A stretch of 64,000 nucleotides of DNA from JAVBOO01 sp031550435. GTDB taxonomy: Bacteria; Bacillota; Clostridia; Lachnospirales; WRAX01. Each line of letters begins with the position of its first letter. Positions within the stretch are counted from its first letter, which is position 1. The stretch lies in contig JAVBOO010000026.1 of NCBI GenBank assembly GCA_031550435.1, positions 62,001-126,000 of the forward strand, written 5' to 3'. Below, piece by piece: positions 25,606 through 34,534 of this stretch. Both the position numbers and the translations under genes were made by a program. The notes beneath the pieces were generated by a model that was not told where the DNA came from, searched no databases, and worked only from the letters and a program-made list of their open reading frames with translations.

Positions 25606-25660
25606 TACTCATACGGCAAAAAACCGAGATTGTTAAAATATATTTTTACCGGGGGTCACT

Positions 25661-25993
25661 ATGGACTTTATAATAAAACAAGAGTTCAGCAAAGAAAATA
25701 ACCGTTGGGAGGTCGAGCTGGCAGGCGAGATAGACATCTTTAAGTCGGCTGAGTTCAAAGACGCTCTCTTGGGGCTTATAGCCAAAAATCAATCCGATTT
25801 GCGGCTTGATTGCAAAAACCTCGAGTATATCGACTCGACCGGACTCGGCGCTCTCGTAACCGTTTTAAAAAAGGTAAAAGACTACGGCGGACATATCTAT
25901 CTCGTTAATATGAAGCAAAACTCGTTCAAACTGTTCAAAATCACAAACCTGGACAAGGTTTTTATAATCGAAGGCGATGATTCCGATGACTAA
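25661..25993 (+). CDS. STAS-domain anti-sigma factor antagonist (RsbV/SpoIIAA-like)
   Basis: A 110-residue single-domain protein, ATG 25661 after GGGGG. It is a STAS domain with the phosphorylation loop YIDSTGLGALV; the serine of DSTG is the expected phosphorylation site. In partner switching the unphosphorylated form binds an RsbW-type kinase and frees a sigma factor or other target. Its last codons overlap the next gene by 17 bases (8 if the later start is used), and all four genes to 28124 run in the same direction. Confidence 0.9.
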   Translation: MDFIIKQEFSKENNRWEVELAGEIDIFKSAEFKDALLGLIAKNQSDLRLDCKNLEYIDSTGLGALVTVLKKVKDYGGHIYLVNMKQNSFKLFKITNLDKVFIIEGDDSDD

Positions 25994-26402
25994 AAAACAT
26001 AAAGACAGCAGAAACAGCGAAAATATCGAACTGAGTTTGCCTATAAATCCCGCGTATGTTTCGGCGGCAAGGCTGACTGCATCTACTATTGCCAACAGGA
26101 TGAAATTCGATACCGACGAAATCGAAGATGTTAAAGCCGCCGTATCGGAGGGCTGCGCATATCTGATAAAACGCGCCTCCCCCGGAATTCACGCAATGTT
26201 TAAGATTATATTTACAGTGAACGGTGTCAATCTTCGTATCGACCTTGTATCGAATTTTGAAAGCCTGCCCGTTAGCGACGAAGAGGATATGAGCATACTC
26301 ATGATTAAAGCTTTGATGGATAGTGCCGAAATAACTAACGGAGACGACGGCACGATAAGCCTGTTTATGGAAAAAGCTCACAAAGAAGTCAAGTTCGGCT
26401 GA
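25986..26402 (+). CDS. Degenerate RsbW-like ATPase-fold protein
   Basis: A protein of 138 residues from ATG 25986 (AAGG 11 bases upstream) or 141 from ATG 25977. The fold follows anti-sigma kinases: an LPINPAYVSAARLTAS start and an IEDVKAAVSEGCAYLI helix. The N-box asparagine is replaced (SEGCAY instead of SExxxN) and no DxGxG ATP-lid motif can be found where it should be (region RIDLVSNFESLPVSDEE). It is therefore unlikely to bind ATP or phosphorylate the STAS protein. It could be a pure binding partner or scaffold. The neighbour at 26549 keeps both motifs. Confidence 0.78.
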   Translation: MTKKHKDSRNSENIELSLPINPAYVSAARLTASTIANRMKFDTDEIEDVKAAVSEGCAYLIKRASPGIHAMFKIIFTVNGVNLRIDLVSNFESLPVSDEEDMSILMIKALMDSAEITNGDDGTISLFMEKAHKEVKFG

Positions 26403-26548
26403 TGCCGCTTTTCGGACTTTTGTAATACCGCTTAGTCTGACGGCCAACAGCAAGATTACATATGGGCAAAGCCGAGAACAACTCCGGGATTAACCGCGGG
26501 ACTTGATCGGACAGGCGTAAGGCGATATTACCGGGTACGGGTGATGAC

Positions 26549-26965
26549 ATGAATTCTCTTTACGTTGAAAAGACTTTCACCAGTGATATGCAAGCCGGCA
26601 AGGACACTCTTGACGGAATATTGAGCTTTGTGTCCGAAAACCTGCCCGGTCTCAGCTGCGGCGGACTTAACGAAATAAAGCTCATTTTCTCCGAGCTTAT
26701 TTTTAATGCCATAATTCACGGTAATTCGCTTGATTGTTCAAAAGAAGTGTACATATCAATAGAAATTAAGGACAACACGATATATTCCACTATCCGGGAC
26801 GACGGCATAGGCTTTAACCACAAGGCCTTGCTGTTCGGCGAAGGAGACGATATGTCCGAGCACGGCAGAGGGGTAAAACTTGCTTGCACGCTTACCGATT
26901 CCCTGATGTTCAACGTTAAGGGCAACGAAGTCAAGTTTTGCAAAAAGGTGTGTTTTGATGCATAA
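26549..26965 (+). CDS. RsbW-type serine kinase / anti-sigma factor ATPase
   Basis: A 138-residue HATPase_c_2 protein, ATG 26549 after GGGTGA. The N box is intact (FSELIFNAIIHGN), as are G1 (RDDGIGF) and G2 (SEHGRGVKLA). It is the likely kinase of the STAS protein and the likely sequestering factor. Its stop codon overlaps the start of the phosphatase gene by 8 bases, so expression is coupled. No sigma factor gene is present in this cluster, so the target is elsewhere or is not a sigma factor. 146 bases without coding potential separate it from the degenerate homologue upstream. Confidence 0.86.
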   Translation: MNSLYVEKTFTSDMQAGKDTLDGILSFVSENLPGLSCGGLNEIKLIFSELIFNAIIHGNSLDCSKEVYISIEIKDNTIYSTIRDDGIGFNHKALLFGEGDDMSEHGRGVKLACTLTDSLMFNVKGNEVKFCKKVCFDA

Positions 26966-28124
26966 GATACTGATTATCGAATCCAATATCGAAACGTCGA
27001 GATTGCTCTCCGAATTTTTCGTAAGCGTCGGCTATGACGTGGTTACGTTTACGGAGAGCAAAAATCTTTATATACATATGGAAATCTTGATACCCGACCT
27101 GATACTTATCTCATGCGCCTTAAAAAGAGACAGCGGCTTCGATGTATGCAAGCTGCTCAGAAAAATCCAAAACATCAAGGAAATTCCTATATTAATGTAC
27201 AGCGAAAGAGACGACGCAAATGCCGTTACCCGCGCGCTCGCATCGGGAGCGGACGACTATGTTCCCCTGTCCCTCAATATAAGGGTGCTTGATTCTAAGG
27301 TTAAGTCTCTTATAAGAATAAACAATTTGCGTAACGAGCTTCAAAACAGGTACAAAGAGCTTAAGGAAAAAAACGAACTTCTGGAAACTCAGCTGAAAAT
27401 GGGCAAAATGGTACAGCGTTCACTCATACGCGACTTATCCATAAGGCAAAATAATACAAAAATTGTGTCGAAATATATGCCGGCCATAGAAATCGGCGGA
27501 GACTTTTTTGACATTATCAGTATAGACAAGGATTTGGTTTCGGTTATAATCGGAGACGTCTCCGGCCACGGGATATCGGCGGCGCTTTTAACAGCCATGC
27601 TCAATTTGATGACAAAATCCCTCGTACCGAAATACACGAACCCCGCACAGGTTCTGTACCATATGAACAACGAGCTTTGCAAACTGTTCGAAAATTCAGA
27701 GCTGCCTCTGTTTGTCTGTGTTTTTTATGTCCTCATCGATACAAAGAAAAAAATGATTTACTATGCAAACGCCGGTCAGCCTCAGCCTTTTTATGTGGAT
27801 TCGGCAACCGGAGCGGTAAGAGAGCTCGAGTGCTCGGGCATGCCCATAGGCATGATGGAAAACACCACTTATGAATACAGGAATCATAAATTCAACAGCG
27901 GCGACCTGCTTTTGATCTATACCGACGGGCTTGCCGACAACGGATACAAAAACAACCCCGAGGAATTTTATACCCATATGTCGGGAATGCTTTCCGACAT
28001 GTGCGGCCAAGCAACTACCGACATAATAGTGAACTCGCTTGAAAGCAGGTTCTGCAAAATTTCCGGCAGCGAGCTCGACAAGTACAGACTTGACGACGCC
28101 AGCATGATATTATGCGAATTATGA
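26958..28124 (+). CDS. PP2C (SpoIIE/RsbU-type) phosphatase with a pseudo-receiver domain
   Basis: A 388-residue protein starting at ATG 26958, seven bases after AAAGGTG. Residues 1-120 have the receiver fold, but the acidic pair is IES, the phospho-acceptor position is Ser (LILISCAL where LILLDxxM is usual), and the lysine position reads YVPLSLN. It cannot be phosphorylated in the normal way. A coiled coil at about 125-155 follows, then the PPM phosphatase domain (EIGGDFFDI, IGDVSGHGISAALLTAML, LLIYTDGLAD) with metal aspartates intact. It should dephosphorylate the STAS protein. What the pseudo-receiver senses is unknown. Confidence 0.88.
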   Translation: MHKILIIESNIETSRLLSEFFVSVGYDVVTFTESKNLYIHMEILIPDLILISCALKRDSGFDVCKLLRKIQNIKEIPILMYSERDDANAVTRALASGADDYVPLSLNIRVLDSKVKSLIRINNLRNELQNRYKELKEKNELLETQLKMGKMVQRSLIRDLSIRQNNTKIVSKYMPAIEIGGDFFDIISIDKDLVSVIIGDVSGHGISAALLTAMLNLMTKSLVPKYTNPAQVLYHMNNELCKLFENSELPLFVCVFYVLIDTKKKMIYYANAGQPQPFYVDSATGAVRELECSGMPIGMMENTTYEYRNHKFNSGDLLLIYTDGLADNGYKNNPEEFYTHMSGMLSDMCGQATTDIIVNSLESRFCKISGSELDKYRLDDASMILCEL

Positions 28125-28250
28125 GTGTGGTGCAAACATGAAAAAGACTCCGAAGGAGCCCGGCGAGCCCCGTGTTTGACACGCCCGGCAGGGCTTTCCC
28201 TTGCGCTGTAAAACCGCAGCAAAATTTCGCCCGACTTTTGATAATTTATG

Positions 28251-28279
28251 TTGAAAATTTGGCAACACAGCTTTATAAT
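28251..28279 (+). promoter_or_regulatory. ald promoter
   Basis: TTGAAA (28251-28256), 17 bases, TATAAT (28274-28279), 38 bases before the start codon. Confidence 0.8.
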
Positions 28280-28316
28280 TACAGCGATATATTTTAATTT
28301 TAAAAGGGGTAAAAAA

Positions 28317-29432
28317 ATGAGAATCGGTATTCCAAAAGAAATCAAGAACAACGAAAACCGCGTAGGTATTACACCCGCAGGCGTTCTATCTTTCAAAAAC
28401 AACGGCCACGACGTATTTGTTGAAACAAACGCCGGCCTCGGCAGCGGTTTTACAAACGAGGACTATATCGGCGCCGGCGCAACTATCCTGAACAGCGCGA
28501 AAGAAGTTTGGGAAAGTGTTGATATGATTATTAAAGTAAAAGAGCCGATCGCTTGCGAATATCAATACTTCCGCAAAGATCTCGTTCTCTACACCTATCT
28601 CCACCTTGCGCCCGAACCGGAGCTCACAAAGGCCCTCAAAGAGTCGGGTATTATCGCTATCGCTTACGAAACCGTTCAGGTCGGACGTACTCTTCCCCTT
28701 CTCACTCCTATGAGCGAAGTTGCCGGACGTATGGCTACCCAAATCGGCGCTCAGTTCCTTGAAAAACCCCACGGCGGTAAAGGCATGCTCCTTGGCGGCG
28801 TTCCCGGAACACCGAGAGCAAATGTTGTTGTTGTCGGCGGCGGCGTTGTCGGAAAGAACGCAGCTAAAATGGCCGTCGGTCTCGGCGCTAACGTAACAAT
28901 CATAGATTTAAGCGCTGACAGACTCAGAGAGCTTGACGATATATTCGGACACGAAGTAACAACGCTTATGTCAAATCCGTTTAATATTGCCGAATCGGTA
29001 AAGAACGCCGACCTTGTTATAGGCGCTGTTCTTATCCCCGGCGCAAAGGCTCCGAAGCTTGTCTCCGAAGACATGGTAAAAGCTATGAAGCCCGGTTCGG
29101 TAATCGTTGACGTTGCTATTGACCAAGGCGGATGTATTTCTACCTGCGACCACGTTACAACTCACTCGGAACCTACTTATGTTAAGCACGGTGTGGTTCA
29201 CTACTCTGTTGCCAACATGCCCGGAGCTGTTCCGCGTACATCGACGATCGCTCTTACAAACGTAACTATTCCTTACGGCGTTGAAATTGCCAACAAAGGC
29301 GTAAAAAAGGCTGTACTAGAGAACAATGCTTTAAAGCTCGGCGTAAACGTAGCCTGCGGAGAAATCACTTACGAAGCTGTCGCTCGTGATCTCGGATACA
29401 AGTATGTTACCGTAGAAGAAGCTATAAAGTAA
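28317..29432 (+). CDS. ald: Alanine dehydrogenase
   Basis: A 371-residue enzyme. ATG 28317 after AAGGGG gives the family start MRIGIPKEIKNNENRVGITP; an upstream open frame has no ribosome site. Substrate residues (Arg15, Lys in IKVKEP, His in YLHLAPE) and the Rossmann motif VVVGGGVVGKNAA are visible, as is the late DVAIDQGG segment. It interconverts L-alanine and pyruvate with NAD+ and ammonia. In spore formers it also supports sporulation and germination. It has its own promoter and terminator. Confidence 0.97.
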   Translation: MRIGIPKEIKNNENRVGITPAGVLSFKNNGHDVFVETNAGLGSGFTNEDYIGAGATILNSAKEVWESVDMIIKVKEPIACEYQYFRKDLVLYTYLHLAPEPELTKALKESGIIAIAYETVQVGRTLPLLTPMSEVAGRMATQIGAQFLEKPHGGKGMLLGGVPGTPRANVVVVGGGVVGKNAAKMAVGLGANVTIIDLSADRLRELDDIFGHEVTTLMSNPFNIAESVKNADLVIGAVLIPGAKAPKLVSEDMVKAMKPGSVIVDVAIDQGGCISTCDHVTTHSEPTYVKHGVVHYSVANMPGAVPRTSTIALTNVTIPYGVEIANKGVKKAVLENNALKLGVNVACGEITYEAVARDLGYKYVTVEEAIK

Positions 29433-29460
29433 CACGTAAGCCCGATTAACATTCAAGACT

Positions 29461-29508
29461 AAGGCTGTATCATCCGATATGACTATCGTTTGATGCAGCC
29501 TTTTTTGC
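29461..29508 (+). terminator. ald terminator
   Basis: AAGGCTGTATCA and TGATGCAGCCTT pair (one G-T) and are followed by TTTTG. Confidence 0.92.
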
Positions 29509-29585
29509 CGCAGCTCCCCGAGCAGGCTTGAGCGCTCCGCTGTCTGACGGTATTTTCTTGACGCAGCCGACACACTTTGATATTA

Positions 29586-29669
29586 TATAGTCAATTAAAT
29601 TCAAAACCGTCCAAGCGAAGCTTGCTCAACCACGAAAACCGGGTTTTGCGCGCAATTTTCAACACTTAC
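29586..29669 (+). mobile_element. Chimeric remnant: family C half joined to a family A end
   Basis: 29586-29624 (TATAGTCAATTAAATTC, AAAACCGTCC, AAGCGAAGCTTG) equals one half of the family C element at 4359-4492. At about 29623 it switches to GCTCAACC, GGGTTTTG and CGCAATTTTCAACACTT, a decayed family A terminus. One element probably inserted into the other, or they recombined. The rest of the 350-base gap 29433-29782 holds only the ald terminator. Confidence 0.7.
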
Positions 29670-29782
29670 TGCAATGGAACAAATTGTTTGCCGTACACGG
29701 AAAACCCTTCACCTCGTACAGATTTTTCGCCGCTTTCCGGTATGAGCAAGCCGCTGTAGAAAATTTTAACGGGAGGTAGGCT

Positions 29783-31369
29783 ATGGGTAAGCTTTATATT
29801 TTTGGACATTTGAATCCCGATACCGACTCTATTGTAGCGGCAATTTCTTATGCGAACTTAAAGCAAAAGCTCGGGGAAACGGATGCTTGCGCCGTCAGGC
29901 TCGGCAATATCGGCCCCGAAACCATGTATGTACTGCAAAGCTTCGGTTTTGAGCTGCCCCCGCTTTTAACGTCGGCAAAAACTCAGCTGACCGATATCGT
30001 TTTTGATATGCCCCCCTGCGTATCGGAAGACACCCCGATACGCCGTGTTTGGGAGATAATGAGCACAAACGGAGTAATGTCGGTGCCTGTTACGGATGAC
30101 GAAGGAAGGCTCTTGGGCATTTGTACGGCCGGGGACATCGCAAACGCAACTTTGAGAGGCGTATTTGACCACTCCGGCTTTGTTTCCGGCACGCGCAACC
30201 TCTGCGACCTGCTTTCCGGAAGGTTTTTGTGCGGTACGGAAGGCGCCGTTTCGGGAGATATTCAGCTGGCTCAGACAAACGAGGACCTGCGCAGGATGAA
30301 GGGCGTTGTCATCGCTCAATGGCGCGACGGTATCGAAAACCTTGCCGCGGCTTCGCCCGCGGATTGCGTAATACTCTGTCAGGCGCATAACGCGAAGCAG
30401 ACAAACGGAGTCTGCCGTGTAATCGCTACGCCTTACGATATGTATAAGGCTGCGCGCCTCAGTTCTCAATCCGTGCCCGTCGGGCATATATGCGCCAGAA
30501 AAAACCTTGTTACCTTTAAAACGGGCGACTATACGGATGATGTTACAAAAACGCTGCTTACGTCACGTTTCCGCTCGTACCCCATACTCAACGAAGAAAA
30601 CAGGGTTGTCGGTACAATCTCACGCATACACTTGATAAATCACGCGCGAAAGCGTGTTATACTCGTCGACCACAACGAAAAAAGCCAATCTGTCGCCGGA
30701 CTTGAACAAGCCGAAATCCGCGAGATAATAGATCACCACAGACTCGGAGACGTTCAGACCGGTATGCCGATGTTTTTTAGAAATGAGCCGGTCGGCAGTA
30801 CGACAACGATCATCGCGTCCATGTATTCCGAAAATAAACTGGTTCCCGAACCGGCTATGGCCAAGCTCATGCTTGCCGCCATACTTTCCGATACCGTCGC
30901 TTTTCGTTCCCCGACCTGCACAGAAAAGGACAAACGCATCGCGTACTGGCTCGCCGATATTTCGGAAACCGACGCTCCGGAACTGGGAGAGCGCATGTTC
31001 AGAAGCTTGAGCGATAAGCTGAAAGGGCTTACGCCTCAACAGGTATTTTTCCAAGATTTCAAGGAATATGGCATGGGCGGCCGGAAAATCGGCGTAGGCC
31101 AAATAACATGCTGGCAGGCCGATACTATCGATACCGCTTCCATTCAGGAGCATATGGACAAGCTGTTGGTTAAAGAACGTTTTGATGTGCTGCTGTTTAT
31201 GGTAACCGAAATAATTAAAGAAGGAACAACTTTCCTTCATGCGGGCGACGACAGGGATCTGATCTGGCGAGCGTTTGGAACAAACGTAAGCTCGGAACCG
31301 TTTTTCTTAACAGGAGTCATGTCTAGGAAAAAACAGGTAATGCCTGCACTTTCCAGGTGCCTGATATAA
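29783..31369 (+). CDS. CBS-type manganese-dependent inorganic pyrophosphatase
   Basis: A 528-residue family II pyrophosphatase with a regulatory insert; ATG 29783 after GGGAGG. The catalytic DHH part starts GHLNPDTDSIVAA (metal residues) and resumes after the insert with VDHNEKSQ and IIDHHRLGD. The DHHA2 domain is C-terminal. Between them, about 70-300, are a CBS motif, a DRTGG-like domain and a second CBS motif (FRSYPILNEENRVVGTISR), which in related clostridial enzymes bind adenine nucleotides and control activity. It hydrolyses PPi to phosphate. The signal peptidase gene begins 12 bases downstream. Confidence 0.92.
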   Translation: MGKLYIFGHLNPDTDSIVAAISYANLKQKLGETDACAVRLGNIGPETMYVLQSFGFELPPLLTSAKTQLTDIVFDMPPCVSEDTPIRRVWEIMSTNGVMSVPVTDDEGRLLGICTAGDIANATLRGVFDHSGFVSGTRNLCDLLSGRFLCGTEGAVSGDIQLAQTNEDLRRMKGVVIAQWRDGIENLAAASPADCVILCQAHNAKQTNGVCRVIATPYDMYKAARLSSQSVPVGHICARKNLVTFKTGDYTDDVTKTLLTSRFRSYPILNEENRVVGTISRIHLINHARKRVILVDHNEKSQSVAGLEQAEIREIIDHHRLGDVQTGMPMFFRNEPVGSTTTIIASMYSENKLVPEPAMAKLMLAAILSDTVAFRSPTCTEKDKRIAYWLADISETDAPELGERMFRSLSDKLKGLTPQQVFFQDFKEYGMGGRKIGVGQITCWQADTIDTASIQEHMDKLLVKERFDVLLFMVTEIIKEGTTFLHAGDDRDLIWRAFGTNVSSEPFFLTGVMSRKKQVMPALSRCLI

Positions 31370-31381
31370 AGAGGGATGAGT

Positions 31382-32110
31382 ATGGATAAACACGGGAAAA
31401 ACGCGGACGAAGTACGCGATAATATTGCCGAAAGTGACCCAAACGTCACTATTGACGGATCAAACGCCCCGGGAGAAGAATACGGCAAGCCTGTCGTCAT
31501 AGAAACAAAAGCCCCCGGCAGCAGAAAAGTTACGGTAAGGAATGTATTTTCCGTAGCGCTGACGGTATTCTTGTTTCTGGTTGTATGTCTTTTTGCTTAC
31601 ATGGCCTATCAAAACCGCGTTAACAAAAGAATGGAAATCGCCGGCTTCAAAATACTGACCGTTATTACGGGCAGTATGACTCCGGCAATTAACCCCGGAG
31701 ATTTGATTGTGGTCGTTGATGCCGATATAAAAAAGCTTGAGGTCGGAGACGTTATCACCTATATTCCCGATAGATATCAGAATAAAGTTTTTGTTACTCA
31801 CAGAATAGTGAATATCTCAGAGGACAGAAGCGAGATTACTACGAGAGGCGACGCAAACAACGTTGACGATCCGCCGATAACCCCCGACCATATCGAAGGC
31901 AAGAAAATTCTTGTTATACCGTTTATGGGCAGGGTTTTCGAGTTTTTATCGACGACTGCAGGCCTGCTGGTGCTGGCGATAGTCTTTGTCGTTTACGTGG
32001 TCTTGGAAGCCGTTGTTAAGGAATACCGAAAATCCGAGAAAGATGCCGAAGAAAAAAGGCTGAAAAAAGCGGATGATTTGAAGTATAAGGTAAAAGTAAA
32101 AAAGAAATAA
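31382..32110 (+). CDS. SipW-type (Ser-His) signal peptidase I
   Basis: A 242-residue membrane protease. ATG 31382, six bases after GAGGG, is better than the ATG at 31376 next to the site. Topology: a cytoplasmic tail of 50 residues, a transmembrane segment at about 55-76, the catalytic domain, and a second transmembrane segment at about 185-206 with a charged tail. The catalytic Ser98 is in TGSMTP. The general base is His140 (FVTHRIV) instead of lysine, and GDANNVDD supplies the aspartates, so this is the archaeal/ER-like SipW class. Such enzymes often process matrix proteins of the TasA type, but none is encoded nearby. Confidence 0.9.
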   Translation: MDKHGKNADEVRDNIAESDPNVTIDGSNAPGEEYGKPVVIETKAPGSRKVTVRNVFSVALTVFLFLVVCLFAYMAYQNRVNKRMEIAGFKILTVITGSMTPAINPGDLIVVVDADIKKLEVGDVITYIPDRYQNKVFVTHRIVNISEDRSEITTRGDANNVDDPPITPDHIEGKKILVIPFMGRVFEFLSTTAGLLVLAIVFVVYVVLEAVVKEYRKSEKDAEEKRLKKADDLKYKVKVKKK

Positions 32111-32136
32111 TTCTCTTTATTGTTATGAAAAATAAT

Positions 32137-32144
32137 GTTATACT
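32137..32144 (+). promoter_or_regulatory. Possible extended -10 promoter of murA
   Basis: TGTTATACT with the hexamer at 32139-32144, about 145 bases before the murA start. No convincing -35. Confidence 0.4.
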
Positions 32145-32287
32145 GTTCCGATAAAATGTAGTACCGATATGAAGACGTGTTGTTTAAATGAGCTTTCGTG
32201 AGACACACCGAACGTAACGTACTTATGCGACAGGGAATAATTTTTGGTCCGCGATTTTCGTTCGCGGCTGCAGTCATGGAGGGAAAC

Positions 32288-33541
32288 ATGGAGCACATTG
32301 TCATTTCGGGAGGAAAACGTCTCAGCGGAGAGATATTTGTTTCCGGTTCAAAGAACGCGGCACTACCGATAATTGCGGCGGCGGTATGCTGTAACGATTC
32401 TTGCATTATAGATAATCTTCCCGATATAGAAGACATCTCGTTCCTTGTCGATGCGCTGACAAAGCTCGGCGTGAAATGCGAAATGCTGTACAAGGACACT
32501 ATGAAGATCGACGCTACAGATTTAACAAATTACAGAGCCGACTTCGAGTCAGTAAGAAAGATCCGCGCGTCATATTATCTTTTGGGTGCGCTGCTCGGAA
32601 GGTTTAAAAGAGCGGAGGTTGATCTGCCCGGCGGCTGCAACTTCGGTTCGCGCCCGATAGACCTGCATATAAAAGGTTTCGAAGCCCTCGGCGCAAAAGT
32701 CGTTATTGAGCACGGCATGGTCAAGGCCTATGCCGACAAGCTTGTCGGGGCGAATATTTATCTTGATATAGCTTCGGTCGGAGCGACAATCAATATTATG
32801 CTTGCGGCTGTATATGCCAAGGGCATTACGACTATCGAAAACGCGGCAAGGGAACCTCATATTGTCGATACCGCTAACTTTTTAAACATGCTCGGAGCAA
32901 AGATAAGAGGCGCGGGCACCGATATTATACGAATCACCGGCGTTGAATCTCTGCACGGCTGCGAATACACGATAATACCCGACCAGATAGAAGCGGGAAC
33001 CTATATGATCGCCTCGGCTATAACCAGGGGTGATTTGTGTGTAAAAGACGTTATACCAAAGCATATGGAATCGGTTACCGCCAAGCTGAGGGAAATGGGC
33101 TGTAGGGTAACCGAAGAAGAAAGCACGCTGAGGGTTGAAGCAAACGAGCCTCTGAGCCCCGTAAACGTTAAGGCGGCCGCTTATCCCGGTTTCCCGACGG
33201 ATTTGCAGCCGCAGATGTGTACGCTGCTTTCAACCGTTAAGGGTGTCAGCACAGTTACCGACACGGTTTTTGACAACCGTTTTCAATATGTAAACGAGCT
33301 TATAAGATTCGGCGCAAATATCAGCGTTAACGGTCACACTGCGACGGTTGACGGAGTTAACCTAACCGGCGCGAGAGTAACTTCTATCGACTTGCGCGCC
33401 GGAGTTTCGCTTGTTCTTGCCGGCCTTGCCGCTGAAGGCGACACCGTTATCAGCAATGTACAGCTGATTGACAGGGGCTACGAGCATATCGAAGCCAAAC
33501 TGAAGGCCGTCGGAGCCTGCATACAAAGAAAAGAAGAATAA
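32288..33541 (+). CDS. murA: UDP-N-acetylglucosamine 1-carboxyvinyltransferase
   Basis: A 417-residue MurA. ATG 32288 (GGAGGG upstream) gives the usual MEHIVISGGKRLSG start; the open frame upstream is not coding. SKNAALP (21-27) is the substrate loop and Cys117 in PGGCNFGSRPIDLH is the PEP/fosfomycin cysteine. It adds enolpyruvate to UDP-GlcNAc, the first committed step of peptidoglycan synthesis. Length and motifs are normal. A second murA copy is common in Firmicutes but cannot be judged here. Confidence 0.96.
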   Translation: MEHIVISGGKRLSGEIFVSGSKNAALPIIAAAVCCNDSCIIDNLPDIEDISFLVDALTKLGVKCEMLYKDTMKIDATDLTNYRADFESVRKIRASYYLLGALLGRFKRAEVDLPGGCNFGSRPIDLHIKGFEALGAKVVIEHGMVKAYADKLVGANIYLDIASVGATINIMLAAVYAKGITTIENAAREPHIVDTANFLNMLGAKIRGAGTDIIRITGVESLHGCEYTIIPDQIEAGTYMIASAITRGDLCVKDVIPKHMESVTAKLREMGCRVTEEESTLRVEANEPLSPVNVKAAAYPGFPTDLQPQMCTLLSTVKGVSTVTDTVFDNRFQYVNELIRFGANISVNGHTATVDGVNLTGARVTSIDLRAGVSLVLAGLAAEGDTVISNVQLIDRGYEHIEAKLKAVGACIQRKEE

Positions 33542-33545
33542 ACTG

Positions 33546-33576
33546 CCGGCCGCGCACCTGCGGCCGGGTTTTCTTT
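33546..33576 (+). terminator. murA terminator
   Basis: CCGGCCGC and GCGGCCGG around a 6-base loop, then GTTTTCTTT. Confidence 0.9.
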
Positions 33577-33719
33577 ATGATAATCGCGGAGTAACCCAAG
33601 AACTGTAGTCGTTTAAGCCAAAAACGGTCTCAAACGACGCCGACGGCGCTCATAATGTTGAATACCGTTAATTCGGCGCTTATTAAAATTGATATCGGAT
33701 ACGAAAGAGAAGATTACAT

Positions 33720-34520
33720 ATGAGTTTAAAGTTTTGCCCGGTAGCAAGCGGTTCGAACGGGAACTGCATTTATCTCTCAACAGGAGCAACGAATATTTTG
33801 ATTGATGCCGGCCTCTCGGGCGTGAAAATCGAAGCCAGATTAAACGCGATTAAGACCACTGGTATTGATATCCATGCCATATTTGTGACCCATGAGCACA
33901 GCGACCACGTTATGGGTGTCGGAGTACTGTCGAGAAGATTCGATATTCCCGTTTACGCTTCTCCGGGAACATGGGAGGGCATGGAGCGCGACAAATATCT
34001 CGGAAGAATCGCGCCGAAAAACAAACGCTATGTATATACCGAGGAGAACCTTGTGTTAAACGACATATGCGTTCACCCTTTTTCTATACCGCACGACGCT
34101 GCCGAGCCGATGGGCTTCACTATAAGTTCCGGTAAAACAAAAGTGTCTGTCGCAACGGATATCGGCTGCATGACCGACGATATAAGGGATAATATTTCCG
34201 ATTCGGATATAATATTACTTGAAAGCAATCACGACGAGGACATGGTTATAAACGGGAGCTACTCCTGGCCGCTTAAAAAGAGAATACTCGGCGACAGGGG
34301 ACATCTCTCAAACAAAAACTGCGGCCTCGCGCTGACAGGGGCTATATCCGAACGCACAAAACATGTTATCCTCGGACATTTGTCCGAAGAGAACAACAGG
34401 CCCGCTCTTGCTTACGAAACGGTTAAGAATATACTGGCTTCAAACCGTTTTGCGGTCAATGAGGCGTTTGGCCTTCATTTGGCGAACAGAACGGCAGTAG
34501 GTGAATTGATTATACTATAG
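33720..34520 (+). CDS. MBL-fold hydrolase of the WalJ/YycJ family
   Basis: A 266-residue metallo-beta-lactamase-fold protein, ATG 33720 after AGAGAAG. The start FCPVASGSNGNCIYL is characteristic of WalJ/YycJ. The metal motif is HEHSDH (58-63), followed by PHDAAEP, ATDIGCM and HLSEENN segments with the remaining ligands. In Bacillus the homologue belongs to the walRK operon and is thought to act as a 5'-3' exonuclease. Here no walRK is in view. The peptidase gene begins 14 bases downstream, so the two are likely an operon. Confidence 0.88.
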   Translation: MSLKFCPVASGSNGNCIYLSTGATNILIDAGLSGVKIEARLNAIKTTGIDIHAIFVTHEHSDHVMGVGVLSRRFDIPVYASPGTWEGMERDKYLGRIAPKNKRYVYTEENLVLNDICVHPFSIPHDAAEPMGFTISSGKTKVSVATDIGCMTDDIRDNISDSDIILLESNHDEDMVINGSYSWPLKKRILGDRGHLSNKNCGLALTGAISERTKHVILGHLSEENNRPALAYETVKNILASNRFAVNEAFGLHLANRTAVGELIIL

Positions 34521-34534
34521 GCGGTGACCGGAAA

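Noticed and set aside
28125..28250. Structured RNA between the phosphatase gene and ald
   Set aside because: Short hairpins (CTCCGAAGGAG, CGTGTTTGACACG) occur but lie upstream of the ald promoter and lack a T run or any known motif; probably only the end of the previous transcript.
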